A stretch of 64,000 nucleotides of DNA from Nocardia albiluteola (GTDB lineage: Bacteria; Actinomycetota; Actinomycetes; Mycobacteriales; Mycobacteriaceae): the NCBI RefSeq assembly GCF_018860155.1, contig NZ_JAHKNI010000023.1, positions 41,999 through 105,998 on the forward strand, read 5' to 3'. This document shows, one piece after another, positions 54,105-63,494 of the stretch. The translations under genes were made by a program, and so were the position numbers. The stretch's first letter is position 1. Every line of letters begins with the position of its first letter. A model generated the notes under the pieces. It saw only the letters and a program-made list of their open reading frames with translations. It made no database searches and was not told the DNA's origin.

Positions 54105-54545
54105 ATGAGAGCATCGGTAATCTCGCGTGTCGCGGCCGGAGCCGTGCTCGCGGCGGCCACGGTGACCGCACCGGCACTGCTGACACCGGCGGCATCCGCC
54201 GCACCGGAATCGGCCATCTCGGTGTCGATGGCGGGATCGGCCCTCAGCCCGGTCAACACCGGCACCATCGGGTGCCGGCAGACGGCCGTGGCCACGGTGA
54301 AGAATCCGGACGGGAGCCCGGTGTCCCAGGGCAACGTCGACTTCTTCAGCCATCTCGCGGGACTGAGCGGCAACCTGGTCGGCACGGCACGGATTTCCAA
54401 GGGCACCGCCAGCGTCGTGTGGGCCCCGGACCGCGCGGGCGAGCACGTCATCAGCGCCATCTACTACAACGACGGCGCCGGGGTGCAGCCGGTCGCCGGC
54501 TCCGCGGTGATCAGGGTGCTCCCGTTCCCCGGCGTCTGCGTGTAG
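54105..54545 (+). CDS. secreted Ig-like domain protein
   Basis: 146 residues from the ATG at 54105. Signal peptide up to about 33 (AVLAAATVTAPALLTPAASA). The rest is a single bacterial Ig-like domain with two cysteines and VWAPDRAGEHVISAIYYND near the end. No catalytic motif. Likely a surface or structural protein. Confidence 0.82.
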   Translation: MRASVISRVAAGAVLAAATVTAPALLTPAASAAPESAISVSMAGSALSPVNTGTIGCRQTAVATVKNPDGSPVSQGNVDFFSHLAGLSGNLVGTARISKGTASVVWAPDRAGEHVISAIYYNDGAGVQPVAGSAVIRVLPFPGVCV

Positions 54546-54627
54546 CCGGCACCCGGTCGCGGGCGGGCGCGCGGTAGCCCGCCCGCGGCACACCTGCCGG
54601 CTACCGCCGTGCCCTATCGTCGGGTCC

Positions 54628-55659
54628 ATGCCCAAGCTCCGGACAAGAGTGATCGCGGCCGCGGAAGCGGCACTGGCCCAGCGCAAGTACGTCTCCCCGG
54701 TGGACGTGCTGGTCGGACTGGGCTGGTTGCGGTCGGCGCACGTCGAGCAGTGGCGGCAGGGCCGGGCGACATCGCTGCAGCAGCTGGCCGCGGTCGACGC
54801 GGGCCGCATGCGCGAGGCGGTGGCGCTGCTCGGCGAGTGGGCCCGCGCGGGCGGCCTCACCCCCAGCGACACCGCCTATATCGCCGGAACCCGCGACCAG
54901 GCGCCGCTGTCCTTCGTCACCGGCGGGGACGACGCGGAGTTCCGCATCCATTGGCTCTCACCGAATCTGAGCCCGGCCCGGCGCGAGCAGCTCGTCAAGC
55001 GCCAGAACAAGGCCCCCGATCTCATGGTGGTGGAGGCCGCCTCGGAGTGGAGCTGCGCCGAATGTTCGGGCACCGGACCGTATCTCATCATGTCCGACGC
55101 CGGAGCGTTGTGCCTGACCTGCGCCGACCTCGATCATCTCGAATTCCTGCCCGCCGGGGACGCGGCGCTGAGCCGCCGCGCCAAGAAGGAGAGCACCCTG
55201 GCAGCGGTCGTGGTCAGATTCAATCCCCGCCGTAAACGCCACGAGCGCAAGGGAATTCTGGTCGAGGAGCAGGCCCTTTCCCGAGCCGAGGAGCAGTGCC
55301 TGGCCGACGAGGAGGCGCGGCTGCGCCGCCGCGAGCGCGATGCGGTGCGGCGGGCCGATCAGGACGTCGAATTCCAGGCGCGGATGACCGCGGAGATCCG
55401 GACGCTGTTCCCGCACTGCCCCGCCGAACGCGCGACCCTGATCGCCGACCATGCGGCCCTGCGCGGCAGCGGCCGGGTAGGCCGCAGCGCCGCGGCGAAG
55501 GTACTCGACCGGGAGGCCGTCACGCTGGCGGTGGTCGCCTCGATTCGCCATCTCGACACGGACTACGACCACCTGCTCATGCAGGGCGTCCCGCGCCGCG
55601 AGGCGCGCGCGAAGATCCGGCCGACCCTGGATCGGGTACTCGAAGCGTGGCGCGGGTGA
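54628..55659 (+). CDS. DUF2293 protein with zinc-ribbon-like motif
   Basis: 343 residues. An N-terminal helical domain is followed at about 145-175 by a CxxC...CxxC motif (CAECSGTGPYL, LCLTCADLDH) and a basic stretch RFNPRRKRHERKG. The C-terminal 70 residues (FPHCPAERATLIADHAALRG, YDHLLMQGVPRREARAKIRP) fit DUF2293. Both parts suggest nucleic-acid binding. The function is unknown. Confidence 0.75.
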   Translation: MPKLRTRVIAAAEAALAQRKYVSPVDVLVGLGWLRSAHVEQWRQGRATSLQQLAAVDAGRMREAVALLGEWARAGGLTPSDTAYIAGTRDQAPLSFVTGGDDAEFRIHWLSPNLSPARREQLVKRQNKAPDLMVVEAASEWSCAECSGTGPYLIMSDAGALCLTCADLDHLEFLPAGDAALSRRAKKESTLAAVVVRFNPRRKRHERKGILVEEQALSRAEEQCLADEEARLRRRERDAVRRADQDVEFQARMTAEIRTLFPHCPAERATLIADHAALRGSGRVGRSAAAKVLDREAVTLAVVASIRHLDTDYDHLLMQGVPRREARAKIRPTLDRVLEAWRG

Positions 55660-55660
55660 G

Positions 55661-56335
55661 CTAGGCCGAGCCGGGACGCGCGACCGCGATCGTGACGGCA
55701 TCGATCACGGTCTTCGTAACGACAAGATGCCCTGTGCCATAGCACTTTACGCAGGCCAGCAGTGCGGCTGCCTCGGCGACGCTGGCGGTGGCCAACGCCG
55801 CGGCCGTGCGCTGGGCCGGATTCGGCACCTCGACCTCGGCAAGCTCCGCCGGTGAGAAAGCCACTGTCGACGCTCGCAATTCGTGTGCCGCGCGTTGGAA
55901 CCCCGGCTCGCGCGCGCGCCGATCGACAGTGGCGAGACATCGAACGCCGCTGTCCCCCACGATTTCCCGCACGGCGTGCACGATTGTCTCCCCCGCCGTG
56001 CCCGGGCGGCATCCGACGCCCACCACCGGACCCGATATGGCGGACCGATCCCCTGCAAGCCCGGCCCGCACACTCTCGGCCCACGTACCGCCGTCTGGCC
56101 CCTCGCCGGTCCGGACGTCACCGCCGCTGCCTGGCCCGCATTCCTCGGCAGCGACACCGTCGTCCGAGCGAAGTTCGCCGCCGGAACCCACCGGAGTGCG
56201 CTCGTCGATCACCGCGGGCCGGGTCGGCGCCACCCGTCGGTTCACGAGGCCGGGCCCGAGCACCACAACCCGTGTCCGGGCGTGGTCTGCAACGGGGCCC
56301 AGGAGCGCCGACTCCGGCCCGGGGGGCTCATACAT
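55661..56335 (-). CDS. CobE/CbiG-like cobalamin biosynthesis protein
   Basis: 224 residues. The C-terminal 120 residues have the CobE/CbiG-C pattern (VVGVGCRPGTAGETIVHAVR, CLATVDRRAREPGFQRAAHE, STVAFSPAELAEVEVPNPA). In CbiG this domain acts in opening the delta-lactone of precorrin-5; stand-alone CobE has no firm role. A low-complexity stretch of about 70 residues precedes it. The start overlaps the cobB stop by 8 bases, so the genes are coupled. Confidence 0.8.
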   Translation of the reverse strand: MYEPPGPESALLGPVADHARTRVVVLGPGLVNRRVAPTRPAVIDERTPVGSGGELRSDDGVAAEECGPGSGGDVRTGEGPDGGTWAESVRAGLAGDRSAISGPVVGVGCRPGTAGETIVHAVREIVGDSGVRCLATVDRRAREPGFQRAAHELRASTVAFSPAELAEVEVPNPAQRTAAALATASVAEAAALLACVKCYGTGHLVVTKTVIDAVTIAVARPGSA

Positions 56336-57890
56336 CGGTCGGGTCCGCGGCGAACTCGGCGGCCGCAGCGACGAATCGTGCGACCGCCGAGGGATTCCCG
56401 GCGGGGTGAGTATGCAGGTAGGACGCGTGCACCCGGTGGACCACAGCCCCCTCGCGGATCGTCTCACCGATGGGTGCACGCCAGGCCCATGCGGGGGTTT
56501 CGGGACCGGCGGCGGTCAGGCGAGTGCGGTGGAATTCGTGGCCGCGCACGCGTTCTCCGGACGTCCACAGCGGAGAATTGCTCAGCGCCACCGCATCCCG
56601 GTAGCCGAGGGTCAGGCGGGGACCGAATTCTGCCGTGGCGTCCACGACTCCGGCCATCCGATGACCGTCGAGGCTCTTGGCCAGGTACAGCAGCCCCGCG
56701 CATTCGGCGTGCACCGGCATACCGGCCAGGCACGCCCGGCGCACGGCGTCGAGCAGTCGCTCGTTCGCGGCCAATTCGGCCGCGTGCTCCTCCGGGAAGC
56801 CGCCCGGCAACACCAGACCGGCGGCGCCGGTGGGCAACTCGTCACGGAGCGGATCGAAGACCACCACCCGAGCGCCCGCCGCCGCCAGCAGTTCGCGGTG
56901 CTCGGCATAACCGAACGTGAACGCCGCCCCACCCGCCATCGCGATCGCGGGCGCGGGATCAGCGACCCGAACCTCGCCGGCGGTCGCAGGCACGACACTC
57001 CCAGCGGCAATCGACCGGCCGAGCCGGGCACCGAATGTTCCTGCGCCGGACCGGCCTCCAGCGGTGCGACCGGATGTAGCCGCCGCTTCGAGGGCAGGCT
57101 CACCTGCGGCTGAGGGATCGACGTTCGAAAGCTCATGGGCCGCCGTCAGCTCCGCGACCGGATCCCAGATCGGGCCGCTGTCCCGGGCATCGGCCAGGCG
57201 CGCTATCGCCGCCAGATCCACGTGCGCGGCAACGAGTTCGATCATCGCCTCCACCGCCGAACTGGCCGCCGATCCGTGCTCGACAGCCGGTATCAGCCCC
57301 AGATGCCGTGAGGGGACTGCCAATTCGCTCATGCGCGGCAGCGCACCCAGCACCGGCAGGCCCACCCGGTCGCAGGCCGCGCGCAGCACCTGCTCGTGCC
57401 GTTCGCTGCCGACCCGATTGAGAATCACCCCGCCCAGCCGGATCTCGCTGTCGTAGGTGGCGAATCCGTGCAGCAGAGCGGCCAGGCTCTGGCTGTGCCC
57501 GCGGGCGTCCACGACCAGGACGACGGGCGCGCCCAGCAGCGCGGCGATCTGCGCGGTCGAGCCCTCCGCCACGGGTGCGGCCTGGTGCTCGTCGATGCGG
57601 CCGTCGAACAGGCCCATCACCCCCTCGACCACCGCCAGATCGCAGCCCTGCGTCCCGTACCGGTACAGCGGCAGTATCCGTTCGGCACCCACCAGGACCG
57701 GATCCAGGTTCCGGCCCGGTCGCCCGGCCGCCAGGCCGTGGTATCCGGGATCGATGTAGTCCGGACCCACCTTGAAGGGGGCCACCGCGTGCCCTGCCCG
57801 ACGCAGCGCTCCGATCAAACCCGTTGCGAGCGTGGTCTTTCCGCTGCCCGATGCGGGGGCCGCGATCACCACCGCGGGGGTGTTCACCAC
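56328..57890 (-). CDS. cobB: cobyrinate a,c-diamide synthase CobB
   Basis: 520 residues. The N-terminal ATPase has the P-loop APASGSGKTTLATGLIGALR and VGPDYIDPGYHGLAAGRPGRNL; the C-terminal class I glutaminase has the catalytic Cys in PVHAECAGLLYL. It amidates the a and c side chains of (hydrogeno)cobyrinate with glutamine and ATP. The linker between domains carries an extra Ala/Gly-rich stretch of about 50 residues. It precedes the CobE-like gene and follows cobO on the same strand. Confidence 0.96.
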   Translation of the reverse strand: MVNTPAVVIAAPASGSGKTTLATGLIGALRRAGHAVAPFKVGPDYIDPGYHGLAAGRPGRNLDPVLVGAERILPLYRYGTQGCDLAVVEGVMGLFDGRIDEHQAAPVAEGSTAQIAALLGAPVVLVVDARGHSQSLAALLHGFATYDSEIRLGGVILNRVGSERHEQVLRAACDRVGLPVLGALPRMSELAVPSRHLGLIPAVEHGSAASSAVEAMIELVAAHVDLAAIARLADARDSGPIWDPVAELTAAHELSNVDPSAAGEPALEAAATSGRTAGGRSGAGTFGARLGRSIAAGSVVPATAGEVRVADPAPAIAMAGGAAFTFGYAEHRELLAAAGARVVVFDPLRDELPTGAAGLVLPGGFPEEHAAELAANERLLDAVRRACLAGMPVHAECAGLLYLAKSLDGHRMAGVVDATAEFGPRLTLGYRDAVALSNSPLWTSGERVRGHEFHRTRLTAAGPETPAWAWRAPIGETIREGAVVHRVHASYLHTHPAGNPSAVARFVAAAAEFAADPTDV

Positions 57891-58008
57891 GCGCTCGATT
57901 CGCGCGGCTCACACGACCGCCGCTCGGCCACTCCGGCCGGGGACCGCCGCGTCCTGGCGATCACGGCGAGTCCGGTGCGGACGTTCGCGCGGGAGTGGTT
58001 CGTGCGGT

Positions 58009-58623
58009 TCACCATTCGATACCGCGCTGCCCCTTGCGGCCCGCGTCCATCGGATGCTTGGTCTTGGTCATCTCGGTGACCAGGTCGGCGGCGTCGATCA
58101 GCGCCTGCGGCGCGTCGCGGCCGGTGATCACCACGTGCTGATTGCCGGGGCGGGTGCGCAGTGTCTCGACCACCTCGTCCAGATCGACCCAGCCCCACTT
58201 CAGCGGATAAGTGAATTCGTCGAGCACGTAGAAGCGGTGCTGCTCCGCGGCCAGGCGTCGCGCGATCTCGCGCCAGCCGGACAGCGCCGCGGCCGCGTGA
58301 TCCTCCTCGCTGCCCTGTTTGCGCGTCCAGGACCAGCCCTCCCCCATCTTGTGCCATTCGACCGCGCCGCCCTCGCCGGTCTCGGCGTGCAGCCGCCCGA
58401 GCGCGCGAAAGGCCGCCTCCTCCCCCACTTTCCACTTGGCGCTCTTCACGAATTGGAACACCGCGACGTCGAACCCCTGATTCCAGGCCCGCAGCGCCAT
58501 CCCGAACGCCGCGGTCGACTTGCCCTTGCCCGGCCCGGTGTGCACCGCGAGCACCGGCTGATTGCGCCGCTGCCGGGTGGTCAGCCCGTCCTCGGGAACC
58601 GCCTCGGGAACACCCTTGGGCAT
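58009..58623 (-). CDS. cobO: cob(I)yrinic acid a,c-diamide adenosyltransferase CobO
   Basis: 204 residues from the ATG at 58623 with GGAGCGGAG upstream. The ATP P-loop is HTGPGKGKSTAAFGMALRA and the Walker-B-like YVLDEFTYPLKWGWVD. It moves the adenosyl group of ATP to the cobalt of the corrin. First gene of the cobO-cobB-cobE run. Confidence 0.96.
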   Translation of the reverse strand: MPKGVPEAVPEDGLTTRQRRNQPVLAVHTGPGKGKSTAAFGMALRAWNQGFDVAVFQFVKSAKWKVGEEAAFRALGRLHAETGEGGAVEWHKMGEGWSWTRKQGSEEDHAAAALSGWREIARRLAAEQHRFYVLDEFTYPLKWGWVDLDEVVETLRTRPGNQHVVITGRDAPQALIDAADLVTEMTKTKHPMDAGRKGQRGIEW

Positions 58624-58845
58624 CGACTCCGCTCCTTCCGCATATGAACTGCCGACCCACGTTGCCACATCACCGCCGGACCACCATCCCCGCCCCGCGT
58701 GGGCACGGCGTCGACCGGTCACGAGGGCCCGCGTCATGGCCGATGACAGGGCCCAGCTCGACATCCGGCATGCCGAGCCCTCGGAACAACCGGCCGGATC
58801 AATACCGGCGGCATGAGTGGACGCTGTTGCGCGGCGGAAGGCGGA

Positions 58846-59181
58846 CTATGTACCGCGCGGGGCGTACATGATGATCGCGACGCCGATCAGGCAGATGGCG
58901 GCACCGGTGATGTCCCAGCGGTCGGGGCGGAACCCGTCGAGGGCCATACCCCACAGCAGCGAACCGGCGACAAACACGCCACCGTAGGCTGCGAGTATGC
59001 GCCCGAAGTTGGCATCGGGTTGCAGGGTGGCGACGAACCCATACAAGCCCAGCGCGACGATTCCGGCCCCGATCCAGGCCGAGCCCCGGTGTTCGCGCAC
59101 GCCCTGCCAGATCAGCCATGCCCCGCCGATTTCGGCGACAGCGGCCACAGCGAACAACACGATGGAACGCAGCACGGTCAT
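58846..59181 (-). CDS. YnfA family (UPF0060) membrane protein
   Basis: 111 residues with four membrane helices (LFAVAAVAEIGGAWLIWQGV, GGVFVAGSLLWGMALDG). YnfA is related to small multidrug-resistance pumps. The conserved YGGVF and FRPDRWD segments are present. It lies close to a broken merR and a cation-efflux gene, as in metal-resistance clusters. Confidence 0.9.
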   Translation of the reverse strand: MTVLRSIVLFAVAAVAEIGGAWLIWQGVREHRGSAWIGAGIVALGLYGFVATLQPDANFGRILAAYGGVFVAGSLLWGMALDGFRPDRWDITGAAICLIGVAIIMYAPRGT

Positions 59182-59386
59182 GACCGTGACCCTAGAAGAT
59201 CATGATCAGCGGGCAGCCGTGCGGGCGCATCCACATCCTGCACCGGTATCGCCAGTGTTCGGCCTCCATGCGTCGTCCCCGCCGCAGCGCGTACCAGCAC
59301 CGCGCCGAGCCCGATCGGCGCCCACCACCGTCGTCGAGTCGTGTCTGGGTTCAGCAGCCACAGTCGATGCCCTTCGCGGGCGCGGG

Positions 59387-59775
59387 GTGATGTCTGCAGC
59401 GAACGGCAGTGGGCAACAGGGGCTTTCGCTGCACGCAAGCAGGTCATCGCAGCCCGCGGCCAGTGCTGCCCGTAAGGTGTCACGCACGGCCGTCAGCTCC
59501 GCAAGCTCGGCGTCGACCTCGGCGAGTTCGGTGAGCGCCCGCGCGTGCAGGCCCGCGTCGGGGCGGCCGTGGCTTCCAGCAGGTCGGCGACTTCCTCCAG
59601 GGTGAACCCGAGTCGCTGGGCGGCCTTGATGATCCGCAACGTCATCACCGCTTGCTCGGGATAGAGCCGGTGCCCGCCCAGGGACCGGTTCGGCGAGCAG
59701 GCCACGACGCTCGTAATAGCGCAGGGTCTGGATGTTCACCCCCGCCGCCGCGGCGACCTCACCGGTACGCCCGAA
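59387..59775 (-). pseudogene. merR-type metal regulator with frameshifts
   Basis: One frame reads NIQTLRYYERRGLLAEPV, the classic MerR HTH. A second frame then gives NRSLGGHRLYPEQAVMTLRI and GFTLEEVADLLEA. The first frame returns with ALTELAEVDAELAELTAVRD and ACSESPCCPLPFA. Two compensating frameshifts break the gene and no start lies upstream in frame. The CCPLPF end is that of metal-sensing MerR proteins. Confidence 0.78.
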
Positions 59776-59891
59776 CGCAGTCGCGTGCGTTCATCCGGCC
59801 TCGGATCGTCTCTGCCCGTTGATCTTCGGCTCGTCGCGCCGGCCGGTTCGGCCAGACGGGGGAAGCGACAGTTCCGTACGTTCGGTTCTGG

Positions 59892-60527
59892 TTAGTGATC
59901 GCCGAGGAAGGTCTCTCTCACTTCGCGCAGCGCATAGATAACAAGCACGTACCCGGCCAGCGGATCGGCCCACCACCAGCCGACCAAGCTGTTGAGCACG
60001 AGCCCGAGCAGCACCGCCGCAGCGAGCAGACCGTCGATCAGGGTGACCCGGCCTTCGGTGGTCAGGACCGGATTTCCCAGCGCGATCCCCGTGCGCGCTT
60101 TGCCTGCGGCCAGGCCGAACATGACCAGCGCCGTGATCGCTGTCCAGGTGATCCCCAGCGGGGAATGCCGAGGATGAAACCCGGTAGCCAAGACCACGGT
60201 CGACTGGACCAGGAGATAGACCGCCAACGCGGCGAAGCCGCCGCCGATCAGCCGCAACGCAAGCCGTTGACGTGCCTCGCCGGTGCCCGACAACTCCCAG
60301 ATCACGACGGCGGAGGCTCCGATCTCGATCAGAGAGTCCAGCCCGAATCCGGCCAGCGCCACCGACTTCGCCGAGATCGCAGCGACGGCGAGAATCACGA
60401 TGCCAACCACGTTCCAGGCCAGAGTGATGTACTCGAGGAAGAACCCTCGCCGAAGCAGGCTCCCACGAGTCGCGCCATCAATCTCAGTCACCACGGCAGT
60501 CTCACACGAACGCACCACATTGCTCAT
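59892..60527 (-). CDS. cation diffusion facilitator-like efflux protein
   Basis: 211 residues from the ATG at 60527. It has five or six membrane helices with the metal-site pattern GLDSLIEIGASAVVIW and LLVQSTVVL and the later VTLIDGLLAAAVLLG. It lacks the usual cytosolic C-terminal domain. It probably exports Zn, Co or Cd. It is next to the broken merR that would have controlled it. Confidence 0.82.
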   Translation of the reverse strand: MSNVVRSCETAVVTEIDGATRGSLLRRGFFLEYITLAWNVVGIVILAVAAISAKSVALAGFGLDSLIEIGASAVVIWELSGTGEARQRLALRLIGGGFAALAVYLLVQSTVVLATGFHPRHSPLGITWTAITALVMFGLAAGKARTGIALGNPVLTTEGRVTLIDGLLAAAVLLGLVLNSLVGWWWADPLAGYVLVIYALREVRETFLGDH

Positions 60528-60627
60528 CCTGTTCAAACCCCGCCCGCCTGCCAACGCTGTGCAAGGGCCAGCCGACAGGGAGGGGCTTACACGGCTTCGG
60601 GTGGGAAGTCGGGACCCAGTTTGTGTG

Positions 60628-61008
60628 TCAGCGGAAGCGGTATGTCCCGCGAGGCAACGCCCGTGCCACTTTCCTCTGCAGGCCGCGGAGGATCTGGGCG
60701 GTCTCGCCGTCCTGGATCCCGGTGCAGATCGACCACTCCACGCCGGCCCCGAATACATCACTGCTGAAAACGATTTCGGTGGCTACCAGTGTCCGCCGCC
60801 AGTCCTTGGCACTCAGCGGCTCGTTCGAGCTGAGCTCTGCAATCAGGCGCTTCGACTGCTGTGACATGTCTTCGGCACTCTCGAAGTCCATCGCGAGCGC
60901 GAGCGCGTCAGTGCATTTGGATGGGCCGAACCACTGGACCAGGCCCTGGACCAGCACCCGCCGCTCATCACTCGATAGTTCGATTGCAATCAGCCCGTCG
61001 CCCTCCAC
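60628..61008 (-). CDS. 126-residue conserved-looking protein of unknown function
   Basis: Starts at an ATG at 61008. Acidic, soluble, with no signal peptide (LSSDERRVLVQGLVQWFGPS, LSAKDWRRTLVATEIVFSSD). The codon use and length suggest a real gene, but I recognise no family. It ends about 100 bases from the divergent cation-efflux start. Confidence 0.6.
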   Translation of the reverse strand: MEGDGLIAIELSSDERRVLVQGLVQWFGPSKCTDALALAMDFESAEDMSQQSKRLIAELSSNEPLSAKDWRRTLVATEIVFSSDVFGAGVEWSICTGIQDGETAQILRGLQRKVARALPRGTYRFR

Positions 61009-61525
61009 CTGTACAGGATGCCCTACCGGACTTCGCCATCCGGAACCGATGAGGCTCAGGGTTCGGCCGGCCCGAGCCTGGCCAACTCGACCTCGAAGAT
61101 GAATGGGTAGCCGCCGAAATAGTTGGTTTGCCAGCGAGTTCGGACAGTGGCGACATTATCAACGATCTTGTCGATTGTGCATCCGACGGAGGCGGAGGCC
61201 GGGTAGGGCGAAGCTGGGAGCAGGTCTCCACCTAACGCTCCACAACCCGAACACTTTAACGGTCGAAGGCCCAGCGATTCGGATCGCGCCGGTAGGCGTT
61301 CGGCGGGTGAAGACCATGGCTTGACCTACCGATTCCACCAAGTTGTCGGCGATCGGCGCTCCGCGGGCACATCGGAGACCACCGCGCACACCCCCAAGCG
61401 TCAGCTCGGGTCGTTCGCTCGGTATGCGGCATAGGATGTGTGCGGCTCCGTTGCGGTGCCCGCGGCAGGTGCGAGACCAGGAAATCCGGATGACAGTGAT
61501 CGGATAGGCGGGTTAGCTTCGCCGG
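61009..61525. other. region with a possible remnant, otherwise no gene
   Basis: About 500 bases. On the minus strand a frame without start codon ends at 61056 and reads SVGCTIDKIVDNVATVRTRW, then NYFGGYPFIFEVELARLG. It looks like the end of a lost protein gene. Nothing else is supported. Confidence 0.35.
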
Positions 61526-62551
61526 GTGAATCGCCAATGGTTTCTTGTCAAACGACCGGTAGGCATGGTTGACGACAGTAGCTTCGAGCTCAGGAGCGGC
61601 TCTGTACCGACCCCCGGCCCGGATGAGGCACTTGTCAGGGTGGTCTGGCTGGCTTTCGATCCGACTCAGCGGGGCTGGCTCAATGACGGCCCGAACTACA
61701 TGGATCCAGTGCCACTCGGTGCGGTGATGCGCGCCGGTGGCGTCGGGCAGGTGGTGGCATCCCGCAACGCCGACTACGCAGTGGGAGACTGGGTTTTCGG
61801 GATGGTCGGATGGCAGGACTACACGATCGCCTCGGGTCAGGGGCTGCTGGGACTGAATGTCGTTCCGCCAGGCATCGAGCCCAAGGCGATGCTCGGCATC
61901 TTCGGCGCGACCGGACTTACCGCTTACTTCGGCATGATCGATATCGGCAGACCCTCGGCCGGGGATACCGTGCTGGTGTCCGGAGCCGCCGGCGCGACCG
62001 GGTCCATCGCAGGCCAGATCGCAAAAGCGCTGGGATGCAGGGTGATCGGAATCGCGGGCGGAACCGCCAAGTGCACCTGGGTCACCGAAATCGCCCGGTT
62101 CGATGCGTGCATCGACTATAAGGCCGACGACGTCGAGGCGCGGTTGCACGAATTGGCTCCCGATGGTGTCCACGTATTCTTCGACAACGTCGGCGGCGCC
62201 ATCTTGGACGCTGGACTGGCGAATATCGCCGAGCGAGCCCGAATCGTGGTCTGCGGCAGCATCTCTTCCGGCTACGAGGCGGGCGAACCACCTCCTGGAC
62301 CACGCAACTACATGCAGCTCGGACTCAAGCGGGCACGGATGGAGGGATTCATCTTTCTGGACTACCTCGACCGATTCCCGGAGGCATTCGGTCGGCTACA
62401 CGAATGGATGACCCAAGGCCACATCGTGTACGCCGAAGATATCCAGGAGGGCCTCGAACTCGCGCCAGCCATGCTGCGCGGCCTCTTCGAAGGGCGCAAC
62501 CTCGGCAAACAACTACTCCGCATCGCACCCGACCCACTGTCGAAGCCCTGA
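61526..62551 (+). CDS. zinc-free medium-chain NADP-dependent oxidoreductase
   Basis: 341 residues from a GTG at 61526. The cofactor motif is VLVSGAAGATGSIAGQIAKA; the N-terminal WLAFDPTQRGWLND and PRNYMQLGLKRARMEGFIFL fit the prostaglandin reductase/curcumin reductase (CurA) group. These reduce the double bond of unsaturated ketones or aldehydes. Substrate unknown. Confidence 0.92.
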   Translation: MNRQWFLVKRPVGMVDDSSFELRSGSVPTPGPDEALVRVVWLAFDPTQRGWLNDGPNYMDPVPLGAVMRAGGVGQVVASRNADYAVGDWVFGMVGWQDYTIASGQGLLGLNVVPPGIEPKAMLGIFGATGLTAYFGMIDIGRPSAGDTVLVSGAAGATGSIAGQIAKALGCRVIGIAGGTAKCTWVTEIARFDACIDYKADDVEARLHELAPDGVHVFFDNVGGAILDAGLANIAERARIVVCGSISSGYEAGEPPPGPRNYMQLGLKRARMEGFIFLDYLDRFPEAFGRLHEWMTQGHIVYAEDIQEGLELAPAMLRGLFEGRNLGKQLLRIAPDPLSKP

Positions 62552-62788
62552 CCTTGCTTGAACTGACCCACAGTCTCGGCTGCTCGCCGACACGACCGCC
62601 GAAAACCATATGGGCGGCGATGATCTCATCACTCCACGCCTTCTGTACGCACGGTAATCGGCACGACCGTGCACTGACGACGTCCGATCGGCGGGCTCAG
62701 ATGACTCCTGCCCGTTGATCTTCCACGCATCCGCGCTGGCCGGTCCGGTCAGCGCGTAATGCGGCATTAGCGGATGCGTGACTACTGC

Positions 62789-63253
62789 CTAGTGCTCGTC
62801 GGGTAGCAGGAACCGATGGATGGCTGCTGCCAACTGTCGCAACTGCTCACCCGCTTCCAGATAGGTCACGGCCGTCGCCGCCCAGGAAAGGGATTCACTC
62901 GACTGACGGCGCAGGCTCCAGTCGAGCCGAACATGTCCCAAGGCCAGGTGCCGCGCCTCGACCCGAAACTCGTGGTCCATACTGTCCCACACCCGAATCC
63001 CCTGCCAGCCGGCGAAATCCCGCTCCAACGTGCCGAGAAATCCCGGTAGCGAACGACCGGAGACGTAATCGAGGAGGAGTCCGCGCGTCGAGGCCACCAT
63101 TCCACCGGCAGACAACTCCACACACACCGCCACGAAGTCATCATCGTATGGAACCGTGCGATGCCACAGCCGCACCCGCGTGCCGACGGAACGGTCCATG
63201 ACCTCGACCGCTTCATCTCGATCGACCATCTCACTGTCGAATTCGCAGATCAC
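62789..63253 (-). CDS. DUF6228-like protein
   Basis: 154 residues from the ATG at 63253. Segments GFLGTLERDFAGWQGIRVWD and SLRRQSSESLSWAATAVTYL recall DUF6228 proteins, which sit in variable regions near toxin and immunity genes in actinobacteria. No enzyme motif is visible. It lies in a decayed accessory region. Confidence 0.62.
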   Translation of the reverse strand: MICEFDSEMVDRDEAVEVMDRSVGTRVRLWHRTVPYDDDFVAVCVELSAGGMVASTRGLLLDYVSGRSLPGFLGTLERDFAGWQGIRVWDSMDHEFRVEARHLALGHVRLDWSLRRQSSESLSWAATAVTYLEAGEQLRQLAAAIHRFLLPDEH

Positions 63254-63494
63254 CGTTCGAGACTAGCTACCCGGCTGTCGGCCATATCAGAGCTCGGGGC
63301 ACGGCGTCCACACCAGCTCGATGCGCGGCCAGCGCGGCCCCTGTTCAGTGCGTGCCGCGGCGGAGACGGCCTCAGGACGTTGAATCCCCTGCGGGCACTG
63401 AGCGTTGACTCCATCCGCGCCCAATGCGGCAGATGAGTGTGAGGTTCGCTCGATGCTCATCTGCAGCCGAAGATCGTTGGACTACTGTGGCGTC

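Noticed and set aside
51603..54872. A 1,089-codon open frame on the minus strand
   Set aside because: It runs antisense to the phosphotransferase and DUF7064 genes, has no domain-like sequence, and is a shadow of GC-rich codon bias.
58624..58845. Cobalamin riboswitch in front of cobO
   Set aside because: I looked for the conserved GCCACTG box and flanking helices on the minus strand and did not find them.
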